NCBI RefSeq assembly: GCF_900343085.1
Contig: NZ_OPYI01000006.1
Span: 62,001-126,000, forward strand
Reading direction: 5' to 3'
Source of the DNA: Aedoeadaptatus coli
GTDB taxonomy: Bacteria; Bacillota; Clostridia; Tissierellales; Peptoniphilaceae
DNA length: 64,000 nt
The position numbers were made by a program, and so were the translations under genes. Of this stretch, positions 40,571 through 48,911 are shown piece by piece (the stretch's first letter is position 1; each line of letters begins with the position of its first letter). The notes beneath the pieces are model-generated. The model saw only the letters and a list, made by a program, of their open reading frames with translations, had not been told where the DNA came from and ran no database searches.

Positions 40571-40924
40571 ATGGCCATTCAAATTTTCGGCACGAAGAAA
40601 AATAACGACACGAAAAAAGCCCAGCGCTTTTTTAAAGAGCGGGGCATTAAATTTCAGTTTATTGATTTAAATGAAGTGGAAATGTCGTGGGGCGAGTTCG
40701 ATTCCATTACATCATCCATCGGCGGCCTGGATGCCTGGATCGACGAAAACTCAAAAGACGCCGACGGCCTGGCCTATGTGAAGTACGCGACGGATGAAAG
40801 CAAAGAGGCCTACATCATCGATCACCCGAGCGTTATGAAGCTGCCTATCGTACGGAGCAAAAAGCGGGCGGTCTTGGGCCACGCACCGGATGTGTGGAAG
40901 AAATGGGCCGAAGAGGAGAAGTAA
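40571..40924 (+). CDS. ArsC/Spx-family protein lacking the redox cysteine
   Basis: About 117 residues from the ATG at 40571 behind AAGGAGAGCC. The thioredoxin-like ArsC/Spx fold is clear from IQIFGTKKNNDTKKAQRFF at the start and the later LPIVRSKKRAVLG, which holds the Pro and Arg of the family. In arsenate reductases and Spx the first loop contains Cys (CxxC or Cx5R); here the corresponding residues are Lys-Asn-Asn, so thiol chemistry is not possible at that place. A binding or regulatory role is more likely. A terminator follows at once. Confidence 0.8.
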   Translation: MAIQIFGTKKNNDTKKAQRFFKERGIKFQFIDLNEVEMSWGEFDSITSSIGGLDAWIDENSKDADGLAYVKYATDESKEAYIIDHPSVMKLPIVRSKKRAVLGHAPDVWKKWAEEEK

Positions 40925-40926
40925 TT

Positions 40927-40950
40927 GAGGTGCGGCGGCGCCTCTTTTTT
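40927..40950 (+). terminator. Intrinsic terminator after the ArsC-like gene
   Basis: GAGGTGC pairs with GCGCCTC around GGCG and is followed by TTTTTTATTT. Confidence 0.85.
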
Positions 40951-40965
40951 ATTTGGAAAAATCCA

Positions 40966-41631
40966 TCAGGTGCGAATAGCGGGATCCATGTGAAGAATAA
41001 GAAAGGACACGGCGAGAAATGCCGCCGAGAGCCAAATGGTCTTCAGGCCCATAAGGGAAAAGCACAGGCCGCCGATTAAGGCGCCGATGAAAAAGATGCC
41101 TACGATAAAGAGCACGGTGCGGCTCGTCTCCTTGTGGACATTGTCCTTTGTGTGGTGGTAGCCCGCCAAATTGTGCATAATCGTGCGCACATTGCCTACG
41201 CACATGGTGGTGGCGGCGTTAATGTCTGCGAATTTTCTGAAGGTGTTCACCTGCATGCCGCAGGAGAAAGCCATCATGCTGTTTGCCACACTGTCCAGCT
41301 CCCCGGAGAGAAAGCCCACCACGACGAGAATCGCGATCTCCGCGGCGAGGACACGCTGTTTAAAGTGCAGGCCCATGCGCCGTTTTTTTGAAAAGGCGAT
41401 GCGGCCGGAGACATAGACTCCGAGGGCGAAGGCTGCGATTTGAATAAAGTAGCGGAGCATGGCGGGGAAATTGCCCTCGGCCAAGTTAAAGGCCATAAGC
41501 ACCACATTGCCCGTGAGGGCGTTGACGAAGACTTTGCCCCGAAGGGCGTAGGAGTAGCCGTCTTGCAGGCCGCCGGCCAAGGTGAGAAAGGTGGCGAAGA
41601 GCAGGGATTCGGACCAGGTCTTATCCTTCAT
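40966..41631 (-). CDS. YoaK/DUF1275-family membrane protein
   Basis: A 221-residue protein with about six membrane helices. The family is recognised by the first helix pair LATFLTLAGGLQDGYSYALR and GKVFVNALTGNVVLM, and by SCGMQVNTFRKF. The function of DUF1275 proteins is unknown; some have been proposed as transporters. It overlaps the Nudix gene by 11 nt and is the last gene of the mutY unit. Confidence 0.82.
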   Translation of the reverse strand: MKDKTWSESLLFATFLTLAGGLQDGYSYALRGKVFVNALTGNVVLMAFNLAEGNFPAMLRYFIQIAAFALGVYVSGRIAFSKKRRMGLHFKQRVLAAEIAILVVVGFLSGELDSVANSMMAFSCGMQVNTFRKFADINAATTMCVGNVRTIMHNLAGYHHTKDNVHKETSRTVLFIVGIFFIGALIGGLCFSLMGLKTIWLSAAFLAVSFLILHMDPAIRT

Positions 41632-42163
41632 AAATCCCCCGCATCCTTTCGATTAATTCCTTGTACAGAGGGAGCATATGGGCCTCCGAGACGAAGGTGT
41701 CCAGTTCCCTTATGGGCACCCACTTGCGATTGTCCTTCACCTCGAGCAAAGTGTCGTCTTCGTGGCCCACAAAGCCGTAGCAGAAATTAATGTGGAAGTG
41801 GCTGTCCACGGGCTCCCCCTTTCGCAGGTGGGCCGCCACGGGCATAAGCTCCATGGCCAGAGGCCCTCCTGAGAGGGGCTTCACATAAAGAATCCCCGTC
41901 TCCTCGTAAAGCTCACGAAGGGCCGAGTAAAAGAGCGCCTCCCCTTCTTCCACGTGGCCGCCGGGCCAGGAGAAGGATTTGTAGATCGGGTGATAGATCA
42001 TTAAGAGCTTGTCCGCTTCGAAATCCACCACCATGGACGAGGTGGTGTAGTGGTAGGGCGCCGCGCGGTTCGTGGCGATAAGGGAGGGATCCAGGCGCAG
42101 CAGATGCTCCCTGTCTTCGGTTTCTTTTTCATTTTTCGGTTCGTAGGATTCAATCCATTCCAT
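41621..42163 (-). CDS. Nudix hydrolase
   Basis: A 180-residue protein with a full Nudix box, GGHVEEGEALFYSALRELYE followed by ETGI, at about residues 68-92. Nudix enzymes split nucleoside diphosphate derivatives such as oxidised nucleotides. Placement directly after mutY, with a 14-nt overlap, hints at sanitation of 8-oxo-dGTP, as MutT and MutY do, but the substrate is not proven. Confidence 0.85.
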   Translation of the reverse strand: MEWIESYEPKNEKETEDREHLLRLDPSLIATNRAAPYHYTTSSMVVDFEADKLLMIYHPIYKSFSWPGGHVEEGEALFYSALRELYEETGILYVKPLSGGPLAMELMPVAAHLRKGEPVDSHFHINFCYGFVGHEDDTLLEVKDNRKWVPIRELDTFVSEAHMLPLYKELIERMRGIYEG

Positions 42164-43178
42164 AAATAACCTCCAGTGCCGGCGAAAAGGCCGACGGTAC
42201 GGCGTACGTATTTTTCAGCGCTTCTTTTGTGGCCCAGGTGCGGCCGCCCTCCGCGGCAAACAGAGCCTCCACAGGCGCGTAATAGACCCACACATTCCAT
42301 ATGCGGTGGCTGAAGACGTGGCGGTATTCGGCTACCTTCTCCGGTTTTTTCGCGACGAAATCCGCCTCCGAGAGAAGCTTCATCACATCCTCCGGCCGAA
42401 TGTGGCCCTCTGCCATGGGAAAGCCCCACATGGATGCCAAGAGACCGCCGGTGCGCTTCTCGATTAAAAAGCGGCCATCGAGATCGATAAGAAGCACCGT
42501 CACATCCTCTTCTTTCTGCTTCTTCTTCGGCGTCCTTCTCGGGTAGTCCTCGGCGCAGTTTTCCATATAAGCGCGGCAATTCTCCCGAAGGGGGCAGTCG
42601 CCGCAGGCCGGTGATGTGGGGGTGCAGATTTTATTCCCCAGATCCATCATGGCCTGATTAAAATCCCCGGGACGCTCCCGGGAAATGGCCGCATTGGCCA
42701 GCTCAAAGATCTGCCGCTTCCCCGCCGCCTTGTCGACGGATTCTTCGATCATATAGAGGCGGCTGAAGACGCGAAGTAAATTCCCGTCCACCGCCGCCAC
42801 CGCCTCGCCGTAGGCGATGGATGCAATGGCCGCCGCCGTGTAATCGCCGATGCCGGGAAGGGCCTTTAAGCCCTGAAAATCCCCGGGCATTCCCTCCCGG
42901 GCCACGATCTTTGCCGCGGCCATTAGATGCTTCGCCCGGCGGTAATACCCCAGGCCCTGCCAATGCTTTAAAAGGGCCTCTTCCCCGGCTTGAGCCAAAT
43001 CCTTCGCCGTGGGAAAGGCCGCCATAAAGCGCTCGTAATAGGGAATCACCGTGTTCGCCTGGGTTTGCTGAAGCATAATTTCAGAGACCCAAATGGCGTA
43101 GGGATCCGTGGTTTTTCGCCAGGGCAGCCCGCGATCATCCGGGGCATACCAGTTTAAAATTTTTCTCGAAATACACAT
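42150..43178 (-). CDS. mutY: A/G-specific adenine glycosylase MutY
   Basis: About 342 residues from the ATG at 43178. Helix-hairpin-helix LKALPGIGDYTAAAI with the catalytic Asp in AVDGNLLRVFSRL, then a 4Fe-4S cluster with spacing Cx6Cx2Cx5C (CTPTSPACGDCPLRENC), and a C-terminal Nudix-like recognition domain. It removes A opposite 8-oxoG. An open frame continues upstream to 43304 but is unlike the family. TGTTATAAT ends 6 nt before the ATG and no ribosome site is present, so the mRNA looks leaderless. Divergent from suf, which supplies its iron-sulfur cluster. Confidence 0.94.
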   Translation of the reverse strand: MCISRKILNWYAPDDRGLPWRKTTDPYAIWVSEIMLQQTQANTVIPYYERFMAAFPTAKDLAQAGEEALLKHWQGLGYYRRAKHLMAAAKIVAREGMPGDFQGLKALPGIGDYTAAAIASIAYGEAVAAVDGNLLRVFSRLYMIEESVDKAAGKRQIFELANAAISRERPGDFNQAMMDLGNKICTPTSPACGDCPLRENCRAYMENCAEDYPRRTPKKKQKEEDVTVLLIDLDGRFLIEKRTGGLLASMWGFPMAEGHIRPEDVMKLLSEADFVAKKPEKVAEYRHVFSHRIWNVWVYYAPVEALFAAEGGRTWATKEALKNTYAVPSAFSPALEVIYGMD

Positions 43179-43184
43179 GATGCT

Positions 43185-43193
43185 ATTATAACA
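43185..43193 (-). promoter_or_regulatory. Extended -10 promoter of mutY
   Basis: The minus strand reads TGTTATAAT ending 6 nt from ATG 43178. The -35 position has ATAGAC, a poor match. Confidence 0.55.
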
Positions 43194-43214
43194 AAAAGGC
43201 CCGAAAGGTCTATA

Positions 43215-43243
43215 TTGACGGGGTTTCCCAAGCATGTTATAGT
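43215..43243 (+). promoter_or_regulatory. Sigma-A promoter of the suf operon
   Basis: TTGACG (43215-43220), 17-nt spacer, TATAGT (43238-43243). The leader is about 45 nt and holds ATAGGAGG. Confidence 0.8.
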
Positions 43244-43294
43244 TAAAAAGGATATCATACAGAAATAATCGGATATAGGAGGATGTTTGAATAG

Positions 43295-44041
43295 ATGAAT
43301 GCATTATTAAAAGTAGAAGGCGTGCGCGCCTCTGCAGGTGAAAAAGAAATTTTAAAAGGCATGAACCTAGAGGTCAACAAAGGCGAAGTTCACGTCATTA
43401 TGGGCCCCAACGGCAGCGGGAAATCCACCCTGGCCAATGTGATTATGGCCAACCCTGCCTACACCATGACCGAAGGCAAGATTTACTTCGAAGGTGAAGA
43501 CGTCTCCGACGAATCCACGGACAAGCGCGCCCGTCGCGGCCTGTATTTAAGCTTCCAAACCCCCTACGAAATTCCGGGGATCAGCGTGGAAAACTTTATT
43601 CGCCAAGCCCTCTTGGCTCGTGGCGAAAAGACCTCCATCGTGAAGTTTAAAAAAGCCCTTGAAAAGAAAATGGAACTTCTGGACATGAAGCCGGAATACG
43701 CAAGCCGCTATTTAAACGTGGGCTTCTCCGGCGGGGAACGGAAAAAGACGGAAATCCTTCAACTCTTAATGCTCGATCCCAAGCTCGCCATTTTGGACGA
43801 AACGGACTCGGGTCTCGACGTGGATGCCGTCGCCACCGTAAGCCGCGGCTTAAAGGAATACCTGGACGGCGAAAAATCCGCCATCATCATTACGCACCAT
43901 AGGGAAATTCTGAAGGAAATCCACCCGGATTTCGTTCACGTCATTAACAACGGTCGCATCGTCACCGAAGGCGGCGACGAAATCATCGACCGCATCGAAG
44001 AAGAAGGCTTCGGCTGGATTAAGGATGAGCAACATGCGTAA
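43295..44041 (+). CDS. sufC: Fe-S assembly ATPase SufC
   Basis: A 248-residue ABC ATPase. Walker A is GPNGSGKSTLANVI, signature FSGGERKKTEIL, Walker B LAILDETDSGLD. It binds SufB-SufD and drives scaffold remodelling. The ATG at 43295 lies 12 nt from AGGAGG, somewhat far. It overlaps sufB by 17 nt. Confidence 0.97.
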   Translation: MNALLKVEGVRASAGEKEILKGMNLEVNKGEVHVIMGPNGSGKSTLANVIMANPAYTMTEGKIYFEGEDVSDESTDKRARRGLYLSFQTPYEIPGISVENFIRQALLARGEKTSIVKFKKALEKKMELLDMKPEYASRYLNVGFSGGERKKTEILQLLMLDPKLAILDETDSGLDVDAVATVSRGLKEYLDGEKSAIIITHHREILKEIHPDFVHVINNGRIVTEGGDEIIDRIEEEGFGWIKDEQHA

Positions 44042-45440
44042 GAAGACAGAAATTCAAGACATGGACCGGGGGATTTACGACGAGAGAAATCCCTTCACCT
44101 ATCGAAAAAAGACGGAACAGGGCTTAAACGAATCCATCGTGCGCCAAATTTCCGCCGAAAAAAACGAACCGGCCTGGATGCTGGAAAAGCGTCTGGAAGC
44201 CTTAAAGATCTTTAACGAAAAGGAAAACCCGAGCTGGGGACCGGATCTGTCGGAAGTGGACATGGACAAGGTCATCACCTACATTCGTCCCGACGCAGAT
44301 TTGGCCGCCGACTGGAACGACGTGCCCGAAGAAATCCGCAGTACCTTCGACAAGCTGGGCATTCCCGAGGCGGAAAAAGAAGCCATGCTCTCAGGCGTCG
44401 GCGCCCAATACGACTCGGAAGTGGTCTACCACAGCATTCAACAACACCTGTTGGATCAAGGGGTTATTTACACGGACTTCGAAACGGGTCTGCACGAATA
44501 CGAAGACATCGTCAAGGAATACTTCGGCAAGTGCATTAACCCGAGCCTGCACAAATACGCCGCCCTGCACTACGCCGTATGGAGCGGCGGCAGCTTCGTC
44601 TACGTCCCCGAAGGCGTGGATGTGGACGTGCCTCTGCAGTCCTACTTCCGCTTAAACGCGCCGGGGGCCGGGCAGTTCGAGCACACCTTGATCATCATCG
44701 AAAAAGGCGCCAAGTGCCACTTTATCGAAGGCTGCTCCGCGCCGAAATACAACGCACTGAACCTGCACGCCGGGGCCGTTGAGCTCTTCGTCAAAGACGA
44801 CGCCACCCTGCGCTATTCCACCATCGAAAACTGGTCGAGAAATATGTACAACCTAAACACCAAGCGGGCCATCGTCGGCAAAAACGGAAAGATCCAATGG
44901 GTCTCCGGCTCCTTCGGCTCCAAGGTGAGCATGCTCTATCCCATGAGCGTCCTGGCCGGGGACGGCGCACAAAACGAATACACCGGCATCAGCTTTGCCG
45001 GGGCCGGACAAAACATCGACACCGGCGCCCAAGTTATTCACGCGGCCAACGACACCAAGAGCTCCATTCAATCGAAATCCATTTCCAAAGGCGGCGGTAT
45101 CGGCGTCTACCGCGGACTCGTAAAAGTGGCGGAGGGTGCCAAGCACACGAAATCCACCGTCTCCTGCGAATCCCTCATGCTCGATGATTTGAGTCGTCAG
45201 GACACGATTCCCGCCATCGACATTAACAACCGGGACGTGGACTTCGGTCACGAGGCAAAAATCGGCCGCATTTCCGACGAGGTCATCTTCTACCTTATGA
45301 CTCGCGGCATTCCCGAGGAAGAAGCGCGGGCCACGGTGGTTCGGGGCTTCGCCGATCCAATCGCCAAGGAACTGCCCCTGGAATACGCCGTCGAGATGAA
45401 CAACCTCATCTCCTTGGAATTAGAAGGGAGCATCGGCTAA
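44025..45440 (+). CDS. sufB: Fe-S assembly scaffold SufB
   Basis: A 471-residue beta-helix protein of normal length. Family markers include YVPEGVDVDVPLQSYFRLN, HFIEGCSAPKY and IPAIDINNRDVDFGHEA. Together with SufC and SufD it forms the cluster-building scaffold. It starts inside the sufC 3' end and its stop overlaps the sufD start by one base. Confidence 0.97.
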   Translation: MSNMRKKTEIQDMDRGIYDERNPFTYRKKTEQGLNESIVRQISAEKNEPAWMLEKRLEALKIFNEKENPSWGPDLSEVDMDKVITYIRPDADLAADWNDVPEEIRSTFDKLGIPEAEKEAMLSGVGAQYDSEVVYHSIQQHLLDQGVIYTDFETGLHEYEDIVKEYFGKCINPSLHKYAALHYAVWSGGSFVYVPEGVDVDVPLQSYFRLNAPGAGQFEHTLIIIEKGAKCHFIEGCSAPKYNALNLHAGAVELFVKDDATLRYSTIENWSRNMYNLNTKRAIVGKNGKIQWVSGSFGSKVSMLYPMSVLAGDGAQNEYTGISFAGAGQNIDTGAQVIHAANDTKSSIQSKSISKGGGIGVYRGLVKVAEGAKHTKSTVSCESLMLDDLSRQDTIPAIDINNRDVDFGHEAKIGRISDEVIFYLMTRGIPEEEARATVVRGFADPIAKELPLEYAVEMNNLISLELEGSIG

Positions 45441-46459
45441 TGAAGGCACACAAGGGAAATATATTAGATTATAAAACCTACTCCTATTTAAATGTAAATG
45501 AAGTAGAAGTTGAAGGAAGCGAGATAAAAGGCGACGAACAAGCTTCCGCTGCCGAAGTCTTTAAAAATTACGATTACGGCATCAGCAAAGAAATGGTGGA
45601 ACATCATGACATGAACTCCACGATCGCCAAGCGATATAATATTACGTGCACGAAAGATCTCGGCGTCAACAGACTGGACGGCGACGAGGACGAAATCGTC
45701 ACCTTAGATTTCGATGTAGCGGAAAATGCCCACTTTACCGGTTATTTCGCATCAAAAAAGACAGGCGGCTATCGCTCTGCCCTCGTGCGCATTCACGTAA
45801 AGAAAAAGGCAGTAGCCCGCTTATATTTCGTCAACATGGACGAGAGCGAAGTGGCCAACTACCTTTCTCTCGGCGCCATCGTCGAAGAAGGAGCGAAACT
45901 TGATTGCTACATCTTCCACATGGGAGACGGCGATGAAACCAGCAATGTGAAATGCTATTTGAAGGGCGAAAACGCCCTCGGCAATATTCAATCCATCTAT
46001 CTCGGAAAAGGCAGCCAATCTTACGATTTGGTTTACGACATGATTCACGAAGGAATCGACACCACCTCGAACCTCGTCGTGGACGGTGCCCTTATGGACA
46101 ATGCCTACAAAGTCTTTAAGAGCCGCATCGACTTTTTGGAAGGATCCAAACACAGCCGGGGCAACGAAGAAGAATTCGCCATTCTCCTGGACTCCACGGC
46201 CCGGAGCCTTTCCGTGCCGGCCCTGTTGAGTCACGAAGACGACGTGGAAGGCAATCACGCCGCCAGCGCCGGGAAGCTGGATCAGGACATGCTCTACTAC
46301 TTCCTCACCCGCGGCTTCGATACCGAGACGGCGGAGCGCATGATTATCGATGCGAAATTCGCACCGGTTATCGACGCGGTGATTTACGAAGACGAACGCA
46401 AGGCCATTTACGAGGAATTGGAACGGATTATGGGGAGGCGCCATCATGTTGCAAAGTAG
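45440..46459 (+). CDS. sufD: Fe-S assembly protein SufD
   Basis: A 339-residue SufD/SufB-like protein. The C-terminal half keeps the core pattern (SVPALLSHEDDVEGNHAAS and YYFLTRGFDTETAERMI). The N-terminal part is divergent and short, common in Bacillota. It pairs with SufB in the SufBC2D complex. It overlaps sufS by 14 nt. Confidence 0.93.
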   Translation: MKAHKGNILDYKTYSYLNVNEVEVEGSEIKGDEQASAAEVFKNYDYGISKEMVEHHDMNSTIAKRYNITCTKDLGVNRLDGDEDEIVTLDFDVAENAHFTGYFASKKTGGYRSALVRIHVKKKAVARLYFVNMDESEVANYLSLGAIVEEGAKLDCYIFHMGDGDETSNVKCYLKGENALGNIQSIYLGKGSQSYDLVYDMIHEGIDTTSNLVVDGALMDNAYKVFKSRIDFLEGSKHSRGNEEEFAILLDSTARSLSVPALLSHEDDVEGNHAASAGKLDQDMLYYFLTRGFDTETAERMIIDAKFAPVIDAVIYEDERKAIYEELERIMGRRHHVAK

Positions 46460-47693
46460 TGAAATCAGAGAAATCCGCAAAGACTTTCCCTTCCTGGAAC
46501 TGTCTACGAAAGAAAAACCGCTGGTCTATTTAGATTCGGCGGCCACGACGCAAAAACCGAGACAAGTCATCGAAGCCATGAACCGCTATTACAGCTATGA
46601 AAACGGCGGGCCCCACCGCGGCGCCCACCGCCTGTCCATGGCGGCCACGGAAGTCTACGAAGGCGCCCGGGAAGCGGGGAAAAACTTTATCGGCGCAAAC
46701 AGCGTGGAAGAAATCGTCTTTACCAGGAACGCCACGGAAGGGCTGAACCTTCTCGCCTACTGCTGGGGCCTTGAAAACCTCAAAGAAGGCGACGAAATCG
46801 TCCTGTCCATTATGGAACACCACGCCAATCTCGTCACCTGGCAGTACGTGGCGGAAAAAACCGGCGCGAAACTCGTGTATCTCTACATCGACGAAAACAA
46901 AGAGATTCCGAAAAAAGAAATCGAAGAAAAGATCACGGCCAAGACCAAGCTATTGGCCATTACCCAATCTTCCAATGTTTTGGGAACCATGCCCGATGTG
47001 AAGGCCATGATCGCCCACTTGAGAAAAGTGAGCCCCGAAGCCAAGGCCGTCGTGGACGGCGCCCAAGCGGCACCCCACATGCCCGTGGATGTAAAGGATC
47101 TGGACTGCGACTTCTACGTCTTCAGCGGCCACAAAATGCTGGCGGCCATGGGCGCAGGGGTCCTCTACGGCAAGCTCGACAATTTAAACGCCATGAAGCC
47201 CTATATGTACGGCGGCGACATGATCGAGTACGTCTACGAAGATCACTCCACCTTCCTGAATGCTCCCGGACGCTTTGAAGCCGGCACCCAAGACGTAGGC
47301 GCCGCATCGAGTTTACCCGTGGCCATCGACTATTTAAACGCCATCGGTCTCGACAAGATCCACGAATACGAAAGCTACCTCGTGGACTACGCTTATGATG
47401 CCATGAGCCAAATGGACGACATCACCATTCTCTCGCGGCCGACCAACCCGAGAGGCGGGCTCATTACCTTTAATTTCAAAGACGTCCACCCCCACGACGT
47501 GGCATCCATCTTGGATTCCAAGGGCATCGCCATTCGCAGCGGTCACCACTGCGCCCAACCCCTGCACAGAAGCTTCGGCATTCACTTCTCCTGCCGGGCA
47601 AGCTTTGCCGTCTACAACACCATCGAAGAAGTGGACTACTTTATTAAGAATCTCGACGAAGTAAGGAGGTTGATGGGCCTTGGCACTCGATGA
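46446..47693 (+). CDS. sufS: Cysteine desulfurase SufS
   Basis: A 415-residue PLP enzyme, group II. The PLP lysine lies in FYVFSGHKMLAAMG, and the persulfide cysteine in IAIRSGHHCAQPL near residue 370. It takes sulfur from L-cysteine and hands it to SufU. ATG at 46446 lies within sufD behind GGGAGGCGCC. Confidence 0.96.
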   Translation: MLQSSEIREIRKDFPFLELSTKEKPLVYLDSAATTQKPRQVIEAMNRYYSYENGGPHRGAHRLSMAATEVYEGAREAGKNFIGANSVEEIVFTRNATEGLNLLAYCWGLENLKEGDEIVLSIMEHHANLVTWQYVAEKTGAKLVYLYIDENKEIPKKEIEEKITAKTKLLAITQSSNVLGTMPDVKAMIAHLRKVSPEAKAVVDGAQAAPHMPVDVKDLDCDFYVFSGHKMLAAMGAGVLYGKLDNLNAMKPYMYGGDMIEYVYEDHSTFLNAPGRFEAGTQDVGAASSLPVAIDYLNAIGLDKIHEYESYLVDYAYDAMSQMDDITILSRPTNPRGGLITFNFKDVHPHDVASILDSKGIAIRSGHHCAQPLHRSFGIHFSCRASFAVYNTIEEVDYFIKNLDEVRRLMGLGTR

Positions 47694-48105
47694 AATTTAC
47701 ACCACGCTCATTATGGAAGAATCCCGCTCACAGCACAACAGAGGGGATTTGGAAAACCCGGACTATAAAGAGCTGGGCCACAATCCGAGCTGCGGCGACG
47801 AAATTACCCTGCAGATAAAAATGGACGGCGACGTACTGAAAGACCTGTCCTACACCGGCGAAGGCTGCGCCATCTCCCAAGCTTCCACCTCCATTATGAT
47901 CGACACGGTGCGTGGAAAGACGCGGGATGAAGCCGTACACCTGGCCGACACCTTTATCGGCATGATCAAAGGCGTCTCCCTCACGGAAGAGGAAGAAGAC
48001 GCACTGGAAGACGCCATGGCATTCGAGGGCATTTCCAAACTGCCCGCCCGGGTGAAATGCGCCGTGCTTCCCTGGTACACTTTAAAAAATATTCTGGAAA
48101 AATAA
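47680..48105 (+). CDS. sufU: Sulfur-transfer protein SufU
   Basis: A 141-residue NifU-like protein with the three conserved cysteines in NPSCGDEI, GEGCAISQAS and RVKCAVLPW, and the inserted segment typical of SufU. It is the zinc-bound sulfur acceptor for SufS in Gram-positive bacteria. The start is TTG at 47680, 10 nt after AAGGAGG, within the sufS end. A terminator follows. Confidence 0.94.
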   Translation: MALDEIYTTLIMEESRSQHNRGDLENPDYKELGHNPSCGDEITLQIKMDGDVLKDLSYTGEGCAISQASTSIMIDTVRGKTRDEAVHLADTFIGMIKGVSLTEEEEDALEDAMAFEGISKLPARVKCAVLPWYTLKNILEK

Positions 48106-48108
48106 TTT

Positions 48109-48137
48109 GAGCCGCCTCGTGCGGCTCTGTTTTTTTA
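48109..48137 (+). terminator. Intrinsic terminator of the suf operon
   Basis: GAGCCGC pairs with GCGGCTC around CTCGT, followed by TGTTTTTTT. Confidence 0.88.
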
Positions 48138-48217
48138 TAAAATAGACTGAAAAACGACAGAAATATAGAAAAAACGAAAAGAAAAAACAAATATTGTAAT
48201 CATTCGGCGGATTATGT

Positions 48218-48233
48218 GGTATAATCTAGATTA
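48218..48233 (+). promoter_or_regulatory. Promoter with overlapping 12-bp palindrome before MarR 2
   Basis: TGGTATAAT is an extended -10 (TATAAT at 48220-48225). The perfect palindrome TAATCTAGATTA (48222-48233) overlaps its 3' half and the likely start site, a natural place for an autorepressor. Confidence 0.6.
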
Positions 48234-48305
48234 CTACTTATAATAGGAAACGATTAGAAACAAACTCTTTCGGGCTGACGACGTAAAGGACACGAGGAGG
48301 CACAT

Positions 48306-48800
48306 ATGGAATCCAGAGAATTTTTATGGTCCTATTGGAATTTAATCAAGGACGCGTCGGATACAAAAATCGCCTTAACGGACTACTTTTCTAAAACCTA
48401 TGAACTTACACAATTGCAATTTCTCGTCATGGGCCAGGTGGACGCGTTGGAGGACACCTCCATTCGCTCCATCGCCAAGTCCCTGCGCCGGGATCACGGC
48501 AACATTTCCAAGATCTGTACCGTGCTCGAGGAAAAAGGCTTCGTCTACCGCAAGCGCTCGGAGGCGGACAGCCGCATCGTGAATATCTATCTCACGAAAC
48601 AGGGCGAGGACTACATCGGGGAATTTCGAGGCATTGTGGCGCCCTTTATCGACAAATTGGGCGACTATCTCACGGACGGGGACATGCGCTTTCTCTTAAA
48701 GAGCATGGAAAACATCAACAAATTGCTCAACGAGTCGGAGGATGTGAAGGCCATTCGCAGAAAAGAACTGCCGCCCTGCCGACAACCAAACGAAGAGTAA
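48306..48800 (+). CDS. MarR-family transcriptional regulator 2
   Basis: A 164-residue winged-helix protein. The helix-turn-helix is around SIRSIAKSLRRDHGNISKIC and the wing at YRKRSEADSRIVNIYLTKQG. Dimer helices flank it. It is a single-gene unit closed by a terminator. The palindrome at its promoter shares the AATCTA half-site with the region upstream of MarR 1, which suggests that the two recognise related sites. ATG at 48306 follows CGAGGAGGCACAT. Confidence 0.88.
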   Translation: MESREFLWSYWNLIKDASDTKIALTDYFSKTYELTQLQFLVMGQVDALEDTSIRSIAKSLRRDHGNISKICTVLEEKGFVYRKRSEADSRIVNIYLTKQGEDYIGEFRGIVAPFIDKLGDYLTDGDMRFLLKSMENINKLLNESEDVKAIRRKELPPCRQPNEE

Positions 48801-48804
48801 GAGG

Positions 48805-48828
48805 CCTCCGCTTTTGCGGAGGTTTTTT
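48805..48828 (+). terminator. Intrinsic terminator after MarR 2
   Basis: CCTCCGC pairs with GCGGAGG around TTTT, followed by TTTTTT. Confidence 0.9.
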
Positions 48829-48911
48829 AATTGTGTCAAATCCATGTCATCGCGAAGTTGGGGGAGAATTTTTTCCGTCATGAATTATAATAGAGGGAGA
48901 AAGGAGAGGAC

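Noticed and set aside
43283-43294. Mini-ORF (ATG TTT GAA TAG) before sufC as a leader peptide
   Set aside because: Its ATG touches the AGGAGG site with no spacing, so it cannot be translated efficiently, and no attenuator hairpin follows.
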